From positions 4,459,901-4,523,900 of the forward strand of contig JASSKH010000010.1 of assembly GCA_031763025.1 (NCBI GenBank): 64,000 nt of DNA. Reading direction: 5' to 3'. A program made the position numbers and the translations under genes. Origin of the DNA: Macrocystis pyrifera (Eukaryota; Sar; Phaeophyceae; Laminariales; Laminariaceae). Shown here in pieces: positions 11,143-23,079 of the stretch. How positions within the stretch are numbered: the first letter of the stretch is position 1; each line of letters starts with the position of its first letter. The notes under the pieces were generated by a model, which ran no database searches, was not told the DNA's origin, and was given only the letters and a program-made list of their open reading frames with translations.

Positions 11143-13673
11143 TACTGGTACTGGTGTAGACGCATCCCAAGATGGGGGTATGCAGCATTTTGTACTCAAA
11201 GCACTACGAGTACAAAATGTAGATGGGACTCCTGAACTGAAAACTCACCAAATATCATCGGATTTCCTTTTTTTGGGTTTGAAGCGTACTACGTGCGGTT
11301 GGTATCGCCCCGGCGGTAGGTGGGTGTTTCACCTTCTCAACTAGGACGCCTCAGAAAAAATAGCTGCTACTCGTACCGTAGAGTGCGTCCCACTGACAGT
11401 AGTAGTCCTAAAGAGGCAGAGACACAAAACCAAGTCAATGCGGTCGGAGTTCTGAATGAAGTTGCCAAAAACAATATTTTCTGGAGATTTATTTATTTCG
11501 TTTTCGTGCACCCCCCAGCCACTGTCTGGGCTTCGACAATTCGTACGATCGTGGTGTCGGCTTTCAATGTTTGCCTCACCTGCGATTGCATTGCCACCAA
11601 CAATCGTTGGAAATTGGACGCGAAATGGTTGCTCATGAAGAAGAACGTGCACCAGACGCCACCGAGCAAGTCGCTTGCCACCAGGAGCCCCACGCCTGCG
11701 GCCCTCAAACAGGTTGCGCATGCGTTTTTGCGGTGTGGCGTGATGTTATTTCAGCATCAGAGGGACCAAACTAGCGCGACGTAGAAGAGCGCGTTTACGG
11801 CTGTGTAAACGAGCACAGTAGATTGTCGGCATACAGAGGTTGGCGCTGGTGCACAGAACGTTTGAATCACGGACAATATGTCGATGCGAATCGGCGACCA
11901 CGGCGGAAATAAACGGAACGTAGCTCTATTAATAGCTTTACTACTACCTGGTCCAAAATCTGTATGCGACTGAAAGCAAAACCGTTTCAAACAAGTCAGA
12001 TTGCATCCTTGGGAAACGCTGACGTTGTACGCAGCGTGTGCCGGCACCAAGAAACAGCCACCGTGTGGCAAGTGCGGTGTTGACATCGGAATCTCCTTTG
12101 TAACATTGAAGTTTTTACTGCTCGTACTGCAGACACATCTAGAAATATAGAACATATTGCAAGCTCCAATGCCTTTCGCAATATCTTATCGGTCTACTCT
12201 TACGTACCGATGATCTTCCACATACACGAAATCGGCGACGAGAGGAATAAACCTGCTTACTACGTACTGCTGCCGTTTTATTCGAAATGGAGGGTACACG
12301 CTAACTACAGAACGAACATTCGAAAGGCGGCCGTATCGGGCACTCACAACGGTACGTGTGTTCCAACTGCAACACGCCGCTGTGAACCAGAACATCGCCG
12401 CTCTTACCGCCACGAAGAGAGCAGCAGAAGCAGCACCTGGACAATGGGTCCAATATTAGACCACCGATGATTCCAAGAGTATGGGCATGGACCACGTTCA
12501 GCGCAGGGGATGATGCGGGGGAAGGTCACAGTCAGAGAAAGGCCGAGAGGTACTGGTGACACTTGCGTCAAGGTTGCGTGCAAGACAGCAACATGCAACG
12601 GTTGTGGCGAGCAGCAAGAACGAGCCAGCGCCCAACCCACCATATCTGGGTAGTAGGTATATCCGTGATTTTCTGGCATCAATCCATCTCCAGCGACCAA
12701 ACCAACATAGGAGAGTGGCCTTTCCAAGCACCGTGCTGATCGAGGCATTTTGTTTTCAATACGTTCTACTCTTTTGTTGATTCAAATCAATGCGAAAAAA
12801 AGTTAAACGTTTGGTATTCGAACAAGGCGCGAAAAAACAGCGTTAACCGGATATCCTATAGGTTTATTTCTTCCTGGCAAACACAGCTGACGTGTTTCAA
12901 TTCTTATAAAATCACAGAAAGAAACAAGTGCGTGGAAACATTCGACAAAAATCTACTGGCAACCGCTGTGTGGTCATGATCACGCTGAGCACGTGGGCTA
13001 AGATAGAGGTAGCATTTGTTGTCCAACGTTACTTGCTGCAAAACAGTGTTTTGGCCACAACTTCACTGACTGACTGGGCTCCTCAATTGAAGAACTTTGT
13101 AATGTCACTGGGAATACCATTTTGGTGTACAATTTCTAAACGCCTAAGGTACGCCTGAGGTTGAGCGTGTTGTGCGTCCTTTCATTGTTTTTTTTTCCCT
13201 AATCATTTCGTGGGGGAGAAGTAAGAGGTCCTCGATCCAGGTAGGAGCCTCGGAAAAACAAACAGGTGGTACAGCTACTGTACAACGCGTCCTCGGACAT
13301 ACCGACCATTGTCCTACAATCATGCCTCACCAGCACAGGCCGATGCCGCAGTCGTAGCTTGCTCGGTATGGAGAAATGTTTCCCTCCTCTGAAGGCATAC
13401 AAGGGCAAGCAGTACTTGATCCGCAACTTCGCTGTATGTGAAGCGAATAACCTCATATACACTCTTCGTCTACACCCCCCCCCCCCCCCCCTCCCCCTCC
13501 CTGTGTACGAGAGTGACCTCAACAATATCCTTCTGTCGTGAAAAACGAATTAACAGCCAGCAAACTGCCTAATGGCCAACAAACTGCGACATCAGTGTCC
13601 AAACGCCGGCGGGGTTCTCATGAACACAAAAATCAACCAGTGAAACTAGACTACTATAGCATACACAAAATGG

Positions 13674-13907
13674 GGCGTTATACGATAGAGGTTCACCACA
13701 TTTTTTCTGAGGTTCCCCACTCGAGGAGCTCCACACCTCGCCCGAAAACTGACTTCAGCAAAATCAACTTGCATCCCGATGAATAATCCCATGGCCCAAG
13801 CACACGAAAAAGTAATTTTTCGACACAAGATTGACATTCGGTTAAGGAACCCCGTCATTCAAAACACATTATAGCGGAAATGTGCTAACTCTATCGTATA
13901 ACGCATC
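13674..13907. repeat. MITE family 2, copy c
   Basis: The termini show a perfect 16-bp inversion, GCGTTATACGATAGAG against CTCTATCGTATAACGC. The internal hairpin is at 13709-13732. This is the cleanest view of the family's inverted ends. Confidence 0.75.
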
Positions 13908-14458
13908 AAATACTAGATAGTAAATGGTGGATGGAGCGTTTACACAGCAGCGTTACAACAGGGATTCCGAAAGGGTAAGGATAGACCAGAGATATGTCGA
14001 TGGGTGGGTATTATGGGGAGTCTGATGGCTCTGAAGGTCCCTGGTTCGAGCGGAATCCGTTCACCAGCTGCAACGTTTGCTATTTGCCTGAGGCAGCAAC
14101 CGCTCTTAGCGGGGAAAAATATGCTTTGAGACACACCGGGATGTAAGCCAAGACGACCTTCGAAGTACGGTCAAGGGATATATCCAACGAAAAATGGACA
14201 ACGGCAAATTTAGAGCTCCCATGATAAAAAATTTCGGCTCCGTCAGACAGCAACGAACGGCATAAATCGTATGCAGGGAATTATGTACACGGGTGGACCC
14301 ACTCCCGTCCCCAACCCCCGTCCCTCCCTCCCTCAATCCCTCGAAATCCTACCGTGGTAGAAGGAAGAAAAATGCACGCGAGAGGGATTCTTACCACCGA
14401 TATGAAGGTTGATATTTTCGCAGAGCCGAAAGAACGCCAGCCAAGCCAGGCGACAGAC

Positions 14459-14636
14459 GACGGGCGCTATAATCGACGGAGGGTGCATCGGAACCCAATT
14501 GTCCTGGGGCTCCTCACATGAGGAGCTATATTTTCACTAAGTCACCGAAACTGTTGTTCTAGGAAACGTTTGGGCTTAGCCCGATGAGCATCCCGTGGAC
14601 TAGATGCTAACGAAAACAAATGTTGAAACACAACTA
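14459..14636. repeat. MITE family 2, partial copy d, next to a family 1 MITE
   Basis: The left end GACGGGCGCTATAATCGACG and the hairpin at 14506-14529 (GCTCCTCACATGAGGAGC) are present. The right terminus is not recognised, and a family 1 MITE begins at 14637. It may have been interrupted by that insertion. Confidence 0.45.
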
Positions 14637-14741
14637 TTACGGGGGTCCATAGTTAATAGGACCTTTGGTACACATAAAAACCTATATATTTACCTATTTT
14701 TACTCACAATATTTGGTCCTATTTACTATGGTCCTCCGTAA
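14637..14741. repeat. MITE family 1, copy a
   Basis: A 105-bp element with inverted ends of about 27 bp beginning TTACGGGGG and ending CCTCCGTAA, flanked on both sides by TA (14635-14636 and 14742-14743). The A/T-rich middle has no ORF. The TA flanks are what Tc1/mariner-type transposases leave, so this is probably a non-autonomous member of that superfamily. Confidence 0.8.
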
Positions 14742-14928
14742 TAGGATTCGGGTCGTACTTCAGTTGAGGCTCTCGGTTCAAGTGACAAAAATATTTTCGC
14801 CAAAACTAGGTACAATGCCAACACTACACCGGCACGCGCCAGACCTTCAGCGCACCGTTGGCGCCGTTTTGGGACGTAAAATAACGACACAAGGTCGACA
14901 GGATTGTAGAACAATACCCACCTTGCGT

Positions 14929-15116
14929 GACGCCAGGCTAAAAGTCGCAGACTATTAATAGTACCTCAAGCGTATCACGCTGACGGCGGTTTGGCTGCGG
15001 GTCAAATATGTTTGACTCGTCAGACGCCAGGCTAAAAGACGCAGACTAGTAATAGCACCCCAAGCGTATCACGCTGACGGTTGTTTGGCTGCGGGTCAAA
15101 TATGTTCGATTCGTCA
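14929..15116. repeat. Tandem duplication, 94-bp unit, two copies
   Basis: Units 14929-15022 and 15023-15116 both begin GACGCCAGGCTAAAAG and share GCGTATCACGCTGACGG and GGCTGCGGGTCAAATATGTT. They differ at about ten positions. Confidence 0.85.
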
Positions 15117-15159
15117 GTGTAAAAGTATCCTGAGGAGATGTGTGTGCGCATCAAGACTA

Positions 15160-15263
15160 TTACGGGGGACCATAGTAAATAGGACCTATGGTACCCAAAA
15201 AAACCTATATAGTTCCCTATTTTACTCAAAATATGTGGTCCTGTTTACTATGGTCCCCCGTAA
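15160..15263. repeat. MITE family 1, copy b
   Basis: Best-preserved copy. The ends TTACGGGGGACCATAGTAAA and its complement are perfect inverted repeats of about 27 bp. TA precedes it; CA follows, so the right target duplication has changed or the copy sits on a variant target. Confidence 0.82.
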
Positions 15264-18120
15264 CAACAACAATCGGCCACATGAAAGGGGTCGAGATAAC
15301 CTTTTTCGCGCAGTGTCCACTCTCAACAAGTGGAGTACAGGTCTACAATAACTAGGAGCGAAAGACGATTTAACTCACTTGTCAACAGGTCCTTCCTCCC
15401 ACCACCACTCCTTCCTCAGGCCACCGTCCCCGTCGGAACTGTCCTCGGCAGGCGCCTGCTGCTGTCCTTGAATGGCTTCACTGCCCGTTGCAACCGTTGT
15501 ATCGGTCTTCATGACAAACGAGCAGCCCGGCTGCCATAATTTAAGGCAGTACGAATTTTTAATAAAATAGCTAAGTCGACTATATGGCCGTTACGATTTA
15601 ATATCAAACAACTTTCCCCCTTCTGTATTTATTAATATTGAAAAGAAAAACGTGACCTTAGGGAAAGACTCGAGGAAAAGAACAAAAAAACGGGGGGGGA
15701 ATTTTGAACAAAAAGGAATTTAGGGACCAAATTCTACTCGATACTACTGTAGCGTTAGTTATTGGCGGAAGCGAAGACAACTATATATATGTCGTCCCAG
15801 GTACGAGGGGGATTTCGCCGTTGCGGGCTCACACGGCCTGCAGCTGCGTGCATGCTTGTCGTGGCCAAGGATATAGCCCAATTGAGACCGTAAGCGCGGC
15901 AAAGGTACTGCCAACGGGGGCATCTAGAAAAGAAAATGGTTGAGTGAAGACATTCCATCAGATTCAATGAACCAGAAACTTTGCTCGCGTTATCAGCACT
16001 AAGGAGCACAGAATGAGACAACTCGGAAGGAATCGATGCGGGCGCAGCCATGTCATAAGATGCTTGCCTAAAGCCCAAACACCTACGAGTACGACCATAA
16101 GTATACGAAAAACATAATTTCACACCGGGATAATGCCGTTCTCTTTCGACACCGACGTGCCGTGCGATGACAAGCGCTTAGTAGATTTTTAGGCGGGAAT
16201 GCGCATGCCGTCGTTTTGGTGGTTTGACGGTTTGACTGACATCTGTGCCTACGATGACCGCACGTACCCTCGCGCAGGCCACAGGATAGGCACTCCCCGG
16301 GTAAGGCTCAGGAAGGTGGCCGTGGTAGCGAAATAAACAAGCAAAACTGTCCACCTCGTGTCGATAGAACAGCACTCGGAATCCCGGTCCGGCGATCACA
16401 CGCATCTGGATGTTGTTTTACAGGTCTATTATATGCGACGGTAATAATTACCGTATGCCACGGGAGAACGCACACCCCGGTGATAATATTTTGACCCTCA
16501 ATACTAGTATCACCCGGTGTCCTGTTGTGGGGGGGTGTTGTCCAACGTGTCCCCGGTGATAAGCAACATACACGGGAGCCCCGCAGCTAGGGGTGTGGAC
16601 GGGCGCATGTGATAGCGAGGGAGTGTGCTATTAGTACCAAATATTGCTAAGGAGCGTTAATAGCTCACGACCAGACTGTTTGCAGATGGTGCGACAACAA
16701 GTGGGAGTAACAGAAAGGGGAACAACAACGAAGTGCGTGATATCCGGCAACAAGGAGTGGGACACCTGGGGGGGTGTACACATGTGAAAGGCTTTGGCCT
16801 GAAACCACCTTGCTTTTCCATGTTAGCGCAATACTGCCGGTGATGATAAGGCTCACGATTGAAGCCGGACATGACGACAAAGGTCCTCGCCCTACCTCAA
16901 GGCCGCAGAACGGATACCGGTAAGGCATGAAGTAGTCGTTGCCCTGCGGAACTGCCGGCTTGGAATGCATTGCTGTTGAGCGCAACAGGCGTCGCCGCCG
17001 TTCAACCCCGACCCTTTTTTGTTTCCGCTGTAGTCGAAAATACGTTTAGGAGTACGTGCCTATCAATATACACACATTGTCTTTTGGTTTGAAGGACGTA
17101 ACTTTGCGCAATTAACATGCTTTGTCGGCCTCCGGCGGCCCTCCGGGGGGCCCTGCGGGGGCACTTCACTCCTGCGGTGGGTGAGCTCAGCACGTTTTTC
17201 AACCAATGCTGCGCTTCACGGAACAGGCGCCGGAGCCCTAAAAACCATATGTCCCGATTAACGGTGTCACCATCATACTGTAGGAATTCAATCATGTCAA
17301 AACTCCCGACAATTGCACCTCAGAGACCCTTGTCCCACTGAAAGAATTTACGTTCCCTCAATCCTATGAAACCTTTTTGTTTAGCCTGCGCCATAAACAA
17401 CCACACACCGTATATGTTCAACTGGTGAACAGGTTTGCTCAAGAGATGATGCCACAACGACACGCGACAAGTTCGGCGCTCCGTCACAAATCTACTACCG
17501 GCGCCAGCGGTTGAGGCTTAGGGCACAGTAGGAGAAGTGTTGGTCGTTTCTTGACAATAATTAACAAAATTATCGACCTAACAGTGCTCAGGGCCGCGTG
17601 TCAAACCATTATTGTAGCCCACAACAGGCTGACAGTGTGCTAAACGGTCGCAAAAAACTCTCGTCGAGAACTGAAGTTCCTTGCTGGCGGTCGCATCCTG
17701 TATAAGGACGCCCCCCGCAGGAAATATGTGAATCGAGCGTTTGTTAGTCGTCTGTATTTCAAGTTGCGTTCTGCACGGTTTGTGGAGTTAGGTACGGGCA
17801 TGGAAGTCCTGCAGAACCCACAGAAGTTCCGAGCACGGGTATGAATGTCGCATACTATATACACAGAACCCATAGAAGTTCCGGGTAGGTATATTACGAA
17901 GATCTTCCCGGTAACTGGGAATAAAGTAAAGTATCCCCGAGATACAGTATTCAGTACTCGCCGTATTTGGACTTTATGTGCTTCGGGATGCTGCCAATAC
18001 TCGCAGTGTTTCGAGAATGTGTACTGAATATACTGCCATACTCGCAGTATTTCGGTGTTCAATACTGATGTGGAATACTCCCGTACTTCAAGTATTTCGA
18101 CGTTCTGTACTGCGGGCACT
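15264..18120. other. Gene-less repeat-poor stretch
   Basis: No gene recognised. A GC-rich palindromic patch lies near 17125-17165, and short direct repeats built on AGAAGTTCCGGGTA occur near 17823-17890 and again near 18848-18905. Short ORFs on both strands lack motifs. Confidence 0.35.
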
Positions 18121-18459
18121 GCCGAGTATTGACACGTTCATACTGCGAGTACTGCTATTAGTAGAACTCGGAGTACCAGAATACTATCAACATGCGCCTA
18201 TTCTCCGATTATGACGTACACTTCGACCATCTGTACACCGTTTCGGTTTTTTATTACTTAATACTGTTTTATTGTTGAAAGTATGCACGTGGTACTGCCG
18301 AGTACTAACACGTTGATACTGTGAGTACTGCGATTAATAGAACTCGGAGCACCAGAATACTATCAACATGCGCCTAAGCTCCGATTATGACGTACATTTC
18401 GACCATCTGCTTTCAGTTTTTTATTACTTAATCCTGTTTTATTGTTGAAAGTATGCACA
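18121..18459. repeat. Tandem duplication, 176-bp unit, two copies
   Basis: Units start at 18121 and 18297, each with GCCGAGTA, then GAACTCGGAG, ATACTATCAACATGCGCCTA and a T-rich end. The sequence around it is a drifted version of the motif TACTGCGAGTACT. Confidence 0.85.
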
Positions 18460-19164
18460 CGTATGGACGCATGGTCCCACGAGGTTCGGGGGGGCAACTG
18501 GAGTACGTGGGCTATCGGCAGTAGTTTGGGAGGATACACTGCGGGTACCCGCAGTACTTTCGGGTTCAATACTCTTGATACTCTCAGTGATCCGAGTGCT
18601 TCGGATGTTTGTTCTGATCGTGTTGCTTGTGCTCGAACTTTTGTAATGCTCGTACTCCCAGTGCTCGTGATACCTGGGCCTTCAATACTGCTCATAATCC
18701 AAATAAACGACGTATCTAGGCCGCCAGTACAGCAAAACTCTCAGTTCTCGGTACTGACTATCCCTCGAGTACGAGGGATACTGGAAGCATCTGTGGAATG
18801 GTGCACCCTGCACACCCGGGGATTGTAGCACTAGCGTGCAGCACTTACAGAAGTTCCGGGTACGAGCATGAATATTCTATATGACTCAAAAAAGTTCCAG
18901 GTAGGGGTAATATTCGGGAACGCACGCCGGGTGTGTTCTGTACGTACCCTACCAGCTGTTGCTACAAAACATACACTTACTTGCAGTAATTCATTTTCCC
19001 TGGGAGTGCTTTTCTTTGGAGTGAACATTTTTAGTACGTGCCTGCAAAAACAACCCATCTGTTTCGAGTGAGCCTCCGATTTGTATTTGCTGGTCAAGGC
19101 CAGGTCATATCCTCATACCCCGTTTCTTACCCACCGAATGCATTGGAACTTGTTTTTCTTATAA

Positions 19165-19387
19165 GGGTCATTCTTATCGGAGCGCTTGTTCCATATTTGT
19201 TTCGCGCGGTTTTTTTTTCATCTTCTAGATTTTCCTGTTTTTTTATCCGAATACGTGAAATTTAACTTTGCTGATTTTTTGCTTTCTAGAGAATTTCACG
19301 AGTAGTGACCGAATGCCTCCGTATTTCAATACATATATCTCCATTTTTTTCAAAACTTTAGAAATTCTGCAGAAAAAACTCTCCGAT
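19165..19387. repeat. Dispersed repeat R, copy 1
   Basis: About 225 bp resemble 28636-28866: GGTCATTCTTATCGGAG at the start, TTCCAGATTTTCCTG-like, GAATGCCTCCGTAT and CTCTCCGATA at the end. No coding potential. Divergence is roughly a fifth by eye. Confidence 0.7.
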
Positions 19388-19444
19388 AAGATCGAGCCTA
19401 AGCCTGTTTTCTTATTCATGCAGCAATATACGGAAAAGGGGTAA

Positions 19445-20738
19445 TGCGATGGAGTAGCACATCCATCGTATAGGAACGTCTCTACTCGTAGGCGAATCTT
19501 ATATGGTTCTACGTGGTGCTTTGGGAATCTTCTACACGATAACGTCCTGATAGACTGTACCTGCTGCAAGTTAGTTTTGGTCAACGTCTGGACTGAGTTG
19601 TGTCCGTGACGAAGCCCTCCTAGCTCACTCGAATTCTCTCTTTCTTCCAACTCACTTATGGGGCATCAATAAGAAGTTCGTGAACTGCGAGCAGCGTGCT
19701 CTACCCAGTTCGACATCCCTGTGCCACTGACCACTGATCAGCTTATATCTCTGCACCCTCTTCACATTTGGCCTTCGTCGGCAGGACTGGTTACCGCTGG
19801 GCTAGACGGACCTGCTGCTCACAGCCTTCTTCTACCCTCCCCGACTCCTGTCACCCTTGTGAGCATCATCATGAGAGACTTTCTATTCCTGAGTTCCGAC
19901 GGGACTTGCTTTAGATTCCATGCTTCTGTTGCAGTTTTTTACAGTAGTTGTTGTGTTGACCCTTTTGATCTTTTGATTGGGATACTTGCCTTAGCCGCGA
20001 CTAGCCTTTGTACGACCTACGTTTTTCTGCTTGCTTGTATCTGAGGAATTCCCTAATGCTCTCGTTTTTCTTAGCGTGTGTGTTTTCGGAAGAAAGACAT
20101 CGTTACTTTCTCGCTTGTGCTAGTGTGTTTACCAGCTGACCGCCCCGGATCCCTCGTCTTGGTCCATTGGCTCCACGTTCTCGTCAGCCACGAGACCCCA
20201 TGTTGTAGACTCCGTTTTAACTCCCTTCTAAGCTTAGCGGCGTACTTCCCGCCAACGTCTTGTCTTTCGCCAACATTTTACTTCGAGCCCTTGCGCCTTG
20301 TCTGGGTTCTTGCGTTTTTTTTTCTCCTTCCGGATAGTCGCTTATTTCTCGCGTGAGGTGGTCATTATATTTTTATCGTCGTGTGATCTGCATCTACGAC
20401 TTTTAAGGTTGGCTAATGTGATGGAGTAGCACATCCATCGTATAGGAACGCATTTAGTCGTAGGCGAATCTTATATGGTTATACGTAGCGCTTCGGGAAT
20501 CTTCTCTATGGCAACGTCCCGATAGACTGTATCTGCATGCAGGTTCGTTTTACTTTTACGTCTGGGCTGAGTTGTGTCCCCGACGAAGCCCTCCTACCAA
20601 TAGCTCACTCGAGTTCTCTTGCCCTCAGCTCACTTGTGGAGCAAAACTAAGAAGCTCGTGAACTTCAAGTAGCGTGCTCTACCCAGCATCGACATCCATG
20701 TGCCTTTTACCAGCTCATATCTCTTCACCCCCTTAACA
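19445..20738 (+). mobile_element. Small old LTR element (TRIM-like)
   Basis: Direct repeats of about 322 bp at 19445-19766 and 20417-20738 both start TG and end CA, share the block GATGGAGTAGCACATCCATC, and are flanked by GTAA on both sides. Directly after the first repeat lies TTTGGCCTTCGTCGGCAGGA, positioned like a tRNA primer-binding site. The 650-bp interior has no gag or pol. Size and layout fit terminal-repeat retrotransposons in miniature. LTR divergence is about 15 per cent by eye, so it is old. Confidence 0.65.
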
Positions 20739-20826
20739 GTAACCTTTTCTTGCTTCTAATTCTGCAAAAGAGTTCTTACCCACGTCTATATATACCGGGG
20801 TGGTTCGTCGGTAAATAAATACCCTG

Positions 20827-20947
20827 CCGAACCTTACCGGAGTGCTCGGTAGTATACGGCCGCAGTACCCTACCAAACGTTACTTTCCGGGTGTGTTCGG
20901 TACGGCTGTAATACGCTATCGAACATTCTCAGTCCGGTAAGGTTCGG
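20827..20947. repeat. Inverted repeat with perfect 15-bp arms
   Basis: CCGAACCTTACCGGA at 20827-20841 and its exact complement at 20933-20947, about 90 bp apart. The loop contains further CGAAC/GTTCG-type half-sites. Confidence 0.6.
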
Positions 20948-21136
20948 TATAAACTCGACACTGGTACCCGACACATCAGCAAGTTCAGTAAGACGTACAT
21001 AACAAACACCTGTAACCAATACTTAGGTAAGTCCGGTATGCCCAATACCCAGGGAATCACTCTACCCTACTCAACATGCACCGTTGGAAGCGATTCATAT
21101 TTTATATTATTCATATCAATAGGTACATTATATTAT

Positions 21137-21350
21137 AAGGATTACCCTAGGCTGGGTAATCGATCGATTTTTTTCCCCTGTTGCTCAGCAGGTAACAACG
21201 CCTTCACATTTGACGTCGTCCAGGTCACGGGTTCGATCCTCACTTCGAACGTTTCTTTTACAGAAACGCTTGCGCGTGCCTAAAAACACATCTACCTGGT
21301 TCCCCAGGTAATGAACCGAAGCGGGTAGGCCAGCGTACAGACGTATACGG
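21137..21350 (+). repeat. tRNA-derived SINE, copy 1
   Basis: The core at about 21180-21250 has an A-box-like GCTCAGCAGGTAACAACG, a CAC anticodon-like loop and a perfect B box (GGGTTCGATCC), so its head derives from a tRNA, possibly tRNA-Val. The cloverleaf stems do not pair properly, so it is not a functional tRNA. It continues into a tail also present, inverted, at 24403-24622. Pol III transcription is expected for such elements. Confidence 0.7.
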
Positions 21351-21398
21351 TTCCGACGCCCCAAATATCCCGCCGTTCAGAGGGGGACAGAGTGGTGT

Positions 21399-21470
21399 AA
21401 GGATTACCCTGGGCTGGGTATTCGATCGATCGTTTACCCTTATAGCTCAGTAGATAACACCTTCGCAATA
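21399..21470 (+). repeat. tRNA-derived SINE, truncated copy
   Basis: It repeats the head of the SINE (AAGGATTACCCTGGGCTGGG, then TTATAGCTCAGTAGATAACA) but stops before the B box. Confidence 0.6.
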
Positions 21471-21960
21471 TGTTGTGAACCGAACGCGAATGAATGTGAC
21501 TCCGTCAGGGATTCGTTTTCGTCTCGAAAAATCGGTCGGTTTCGATAGTTCGTGCTGATTAGGGTGATGTTTTTCAAGAATTAAATACACGACACGATCC
21601 CGAGCACTTATCGCTAGGGTTTTGGGCCGGTTTCTCGTCGAAACCAGGCCAATGGTGAACAGCGTTTGAAGGTTTGATTTTGAATCGACTCAGAAAAAGA
21701 GAAAAAAAAAGGGTCGCCGTTGTGTTTTTTTGCCGACCGTGTCTTGAAACGAAGAACTCAACGTGTCAAGAAGAATAACGTATGTCGTAATTCCGGAGCC
21801 GAAGATGGACAACTCAAATGCTGCACTTGATTGGTACGCGATTGACGTCGGCGTGGGATCTTCATATTTTTTGTTAATATTTCAAGTTTAGGATTTTAAA
21901 ATAAATCGGTGAAATACAAAACTGGCATTTTCGGGTTGTGTTTAGCTCATGAATCTTGAA

Positions 21961-22062
21961 TTATGAGGATCATATCAAATAGGACCTACGGTACAAACAA
22001 AAACATGTATTTATCTATTATTAAAAACAATATTTGGTCCTATTTACTATGGTCCCCCGTAA
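21961..22062. repeat. MITE family 1, copy c
   Basis: The right end GGTCCTATTTACTATGGTCC and following CCCGTAA are intact and followed by TA. The left end is mutated but still aligns (CAAATAGGACCTACGGTAC). Confidence 0.7.
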
Positions 22063-22349
22063 TAATAAGTGCTGGACCTTATCCACAGTTCACTAACCTA
22101 TTAATATTACTTTGTACAAAATGGCCGTTTACCCGGAATAGTTCACTTTTCTCGTTCGGCCGCTGCTCTTTTCTCGTGCTTTCTGCTGCGGGGGGCGGCG
22201 TGGACTGTACGGCGCAAGCGTTGGCCCCGGCCGGACTCCGTGGCACATACATGCTCTAGGTCGTCAAAGTCGCGTGACCCAGCAAGCAACTGAGAGCATG
22301 GGTTCCCACTTCCGAAAAGCCATCCAGGGGCTTCGAAACCTACCCGGAT

Positions 22350-22800
22350 CTTCGTGGTTTCAGCTGCAAAGCTTTTCTTCTTCTCGCTTCTCGCTGCAGC
22401 TGCAGCAGCACACAGTGCCTCTCGAGAGTGCTGTTCGAGTCGACTGTTGCTCGAGTGCTGCTGAGGGCTGCTGCTGCTGCTCAATGCTCGTGTGCTCGTG
22501 ACTACTCGTGCTGTTCGAGCTCATGCTCGAGCCCTCGAGTGCTGCATGAGGAGTAGACCTCATGCTCTTGCGCTCGAGTGCTGCTCGAGCAGTACGCAGC
22601 AGTACAACAACAGCAACTGTTTAACAACAGAGTGCTGCTCGAGCCGAGCTTTGTTCCTCGAGTGCTGCTGAGTGCTGCTGTTGAGTGTTCGTGTGCTCGT
22701 GGCTCCTTGGCCACGTCCTCATCGCGTTCGTCTCGTGTTCGTCGCGCTCGTGTTCGTCTCGTGCTCGTCGCGCTCGGGCAATCGAGTGATCGTGGTTTAT
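22350..22800. repeat. Low-complexity CTGCTCGAG / CGTGCTCGT tract
   Basis: Drifting short tandem motifs (GCTCGAGTGCTGCT, GTGCTCGTG, TCGTCGCGCTCG) fill this block. ORFs here on both strands are Ser/Glu- or Leu-rich by-products of the repeats, not genes. Confidence 0.7.
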
Positions 22801-22941
22801 ATCCGTACATGAATTAACACAGAGAGCTGCTTCCTACTCTTAATATTAGTATTATAGTGATGCTTTAGGTTATTGGGCGTTTCTGTATTGTTGACGCTGT
22901 GTTTGACACGCAGGTCAACAGCAGTAGTTACTACAGTAATA

Positions 22942-23046
22942 TTACGGGGGGACATAGTAAATAGGACCCACGGTTTAGACAAAAACCTATATATTTACTT
23001 ATTTTTACTAACAATATTTGGTCCTATTTACTATGGCTCCCCATAG
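22942..23046. repeat. MITE family 1, copy d
   Basis: A 105-bp copy with TTACGGGGGG at the left and GGCTCCCCATAG at the right, flanked by TA at 22940-22941 and 23047-23048. Confidence 0.75.
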
Positions 23047-23079
23047 TAGTAAAGTATAGAATATCTGTAGTATTAAATA

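Larger units (their letters stand above)
8211..12740 (-). other. Possible decayed or many-exon minus-strand gene (membrane protein?)
   Basis: Several minus-strand stretches read like exons, although no single long frame exists. They include about 8211-8400 (a hydrophobic stretch GPVAILAGAVGLSGIIRR then basic residues), about 9080-9215 (KLAVCAQLAFDKVSE), about 10200-10340 (CEELKERMDRAAGDIQLW), about 11500-11710 (GVGLLVASDLLGGVWCTFFF), about 12010-12138, and 12348-12436, which has a CAG acceptor and GTGAGT donor and encodes ALFVAVRAAMFWFTAACC. The hydrophobic segments suggest a multi-pass membrane protein. Exon phases do not all join cleanly, so this may be two genes, a pseudogene or coincidence. 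Three MITE family 2 copies lie inside the span, at positions that would be introns. I do not recognise the product. Confidence 0.25.

Noticed and set aside
12404-12748. 114-codon minus-strand ORF as a single-exon gene
   Set aside because: The exon-like signal switches frame inside it and an internal acceptor fits better; kept only as part of the low-confidence spliced candidate.
13470-13502. Poly-C run as a regulatory feature
   Set aside because: A homopolymer of about 18 C next to CCCTCC repeats; length may be an assembly artefact.
15375-15512. 45-residue minus-strand ORF (start MKTDTTVATGSEAIQ)
   Set aside because: Composition is protein-like but it is short, has no homologue I recognise and no splice context.
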